NCBI GenBank assembly: GCA_002401945.1
Contig: NVUP01000009.1
Location: 5,527-11,079, forward strand
DNA length: 5,553 bases
DNA from: Paracoccaceae bacterium
Lineage (GTDB): Bacteria > Pseudomonadota > Alphaproteobacteria > Rhodobacterales > Rhodobacteraceae
Direction of reading: 5' to 3'
Each line of letters opens with the position of its first letter. Position 1 is the stretch's first letter. A program made the translations under genes and the position numbers. The notes beneath the pieces are model-generated. The model was not told the DNA's origin. It did not search any database and worked only from the letters and a program-made list of their open reading frames with translations. Shown here piece by piece: positions 5,079 to 5,553 of this stretch.

Positions 5079-5553
5079 CAACTGCCAATACCGCCCCGCC
5101 GCCAATTGCCATGCTGGCGGAACTGACACATCGATGCCCGCTGTCTTGCCCCTATTGCTCTAATCCGATCGAGATGGCCCGTCAGGAGGCCGAACTGTCG
5201 ACCGAAACCTGGGCACGGGTGTTTCAAGAGGCCGCCGATTTGGGGGTTCTGCAACTGCATCTCTCGGGTGGCGAGCCGGCCTCGCGCCGAGATCTGACCG
5301 ACTTAGTCGCTGCAGCACAAAAAGCGGGACTTTATACCAACCTGATCACCTCTGGCATAGGGTTGAGCGAAAAACGCCTGCGGGATCTCGACGCCGTTGG
5401 GTTGGATCACATTCAGCTGTCCCTGCAAGGGACCGACGCGGCAATGGCCGACAAAATTGGCGGCTACCGTGGTGGCTATGACCGCAAAATGATGGTGGCA
5501 GACTGGATTGCCAAGATCGGATTCCCGCTGACACTGAATGCGGTGCTGCACCG
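5075..5553 (+). CDS. pqqE: PqqA peptide cyclase PqqE (radical SAM), N-terminal part; 3' end outside window
   Basis: The gene begins with an ATG that overlaps the pqqD stop (ATGA) and stays open to the window end, giving the first 159 complete codons. It encodes the radical S-adenosylmethionine enzyme that forms the carbon-carbon bond between Glu16 and Tyr20 of PqqA. The radical SAM cluster motif CPLSCPYC is at residues 21-28 (Cys21, Cys25, Cys28, C-x3-C-x2-C), preceded by MLAELTHR. LHLSGGEP (61-68) is the SAM-binding GGEP motif of the family, and LDHIQLSLQG (108-117) suits the next strands of the partial TIM barrel. The C-terminal SPASM domain with auxiliary iron-sulfur clusters lies beyond the window. 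The upstream ribosome binding sequence is weak, so translation is probably coupled to pqqD. Confidence 0.96.
   Translation, partial: MTTANTAPPPIAMLAELTHRCPLSCPYCSNPIEMARQEAELSTETWARVFQEAADLGVLQLHLSGGEPASRRDLTDLVAAAQKAGLYTNLITSGIGLSEKRLRDLDAVGLDHIQLSLQGTDAAMADKIGGYRGGYDRKMMVADWIAKIGFPLTLNAVLH

Noticed and set aside
1..5553. tRNA or rRNA genes, CRISPR arrays, insertion sequences, integrase sites
   Set aside because: I saw no regularly spaced repeats, transposase motifs, terminal inverted repeats or RNA gene signatures.

Overview
The window comes from an alphaproteobacterium, most likely a marine Rhodobacterales (Roseobacter-clade) member. That placement is inferred from moderately high GC content, codon choice, the style of the PqqA peptide and the gene layout; no marker gene is present to prove it. 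All recognisable genes lie on the + strand and share one theme: pyrroloquinoline quinone (PQQ), the cofactor of periplasmic alcohol and aldehyde dehydrogenases.

Layout. Positions 1-258 hold the C-terminal end of an ABC-2 type permease that resembles the PedC-type permeases found beside PQQ-dependent alcohol dehydrogenase genes. Positions 259-642 are a non-coding stretch with two small palindromes and an array of ACAG-ending heptads that looks like an OmpR/PhoB-family operator. Positions 643-2244 and 2254-2937 encode a membrane histidine kinase and an OmpR/PhoB-family response regulator, 9 bp apart. A leader of about 105 bp follows, with an AT-rich -10-like element, an 8-bp direct repeat and a small hairpin. 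The PQQ biosynthesis operon then runs pqqA (3043-3138), pqqB (3161-4057), pqqC (4054-4803), pqqD (4803-5078) and pqqE (5075 to beyond the end of the window).

How the genes work together. PqqA is the ribosomally made peptide precursor, and its Glu16 and Tyr20 become the PQQ skeleton. PqqD presents PqqA to the radical SAM enzyme PqqE, which makes the Glu-Tyr carbon-carbon crosslink. After proteolysis by a protease not encoded here, PqqB hydroxylates the tyrosine-derived part and PqqC carries out the final ring closure and oxidation. pqqB through pqqE overlap at every junction and are probably translationally coupled. The two-component system and the exporter-type permease are plausibly the regulator and an accessory of PQQ-dependent alcohol oxidation, but this rests on position alone.

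The most notable non-coding signal is a long inverted repeat across the pqqA-pqqB junction (3140-3180). In mRNA it would form a stem of about 14 bp that pairs the pqqB ribosome binding site and leaves the pqqB start codon in the loop. This is a plausible device for making much more PqqA peptide than processing enzymes.
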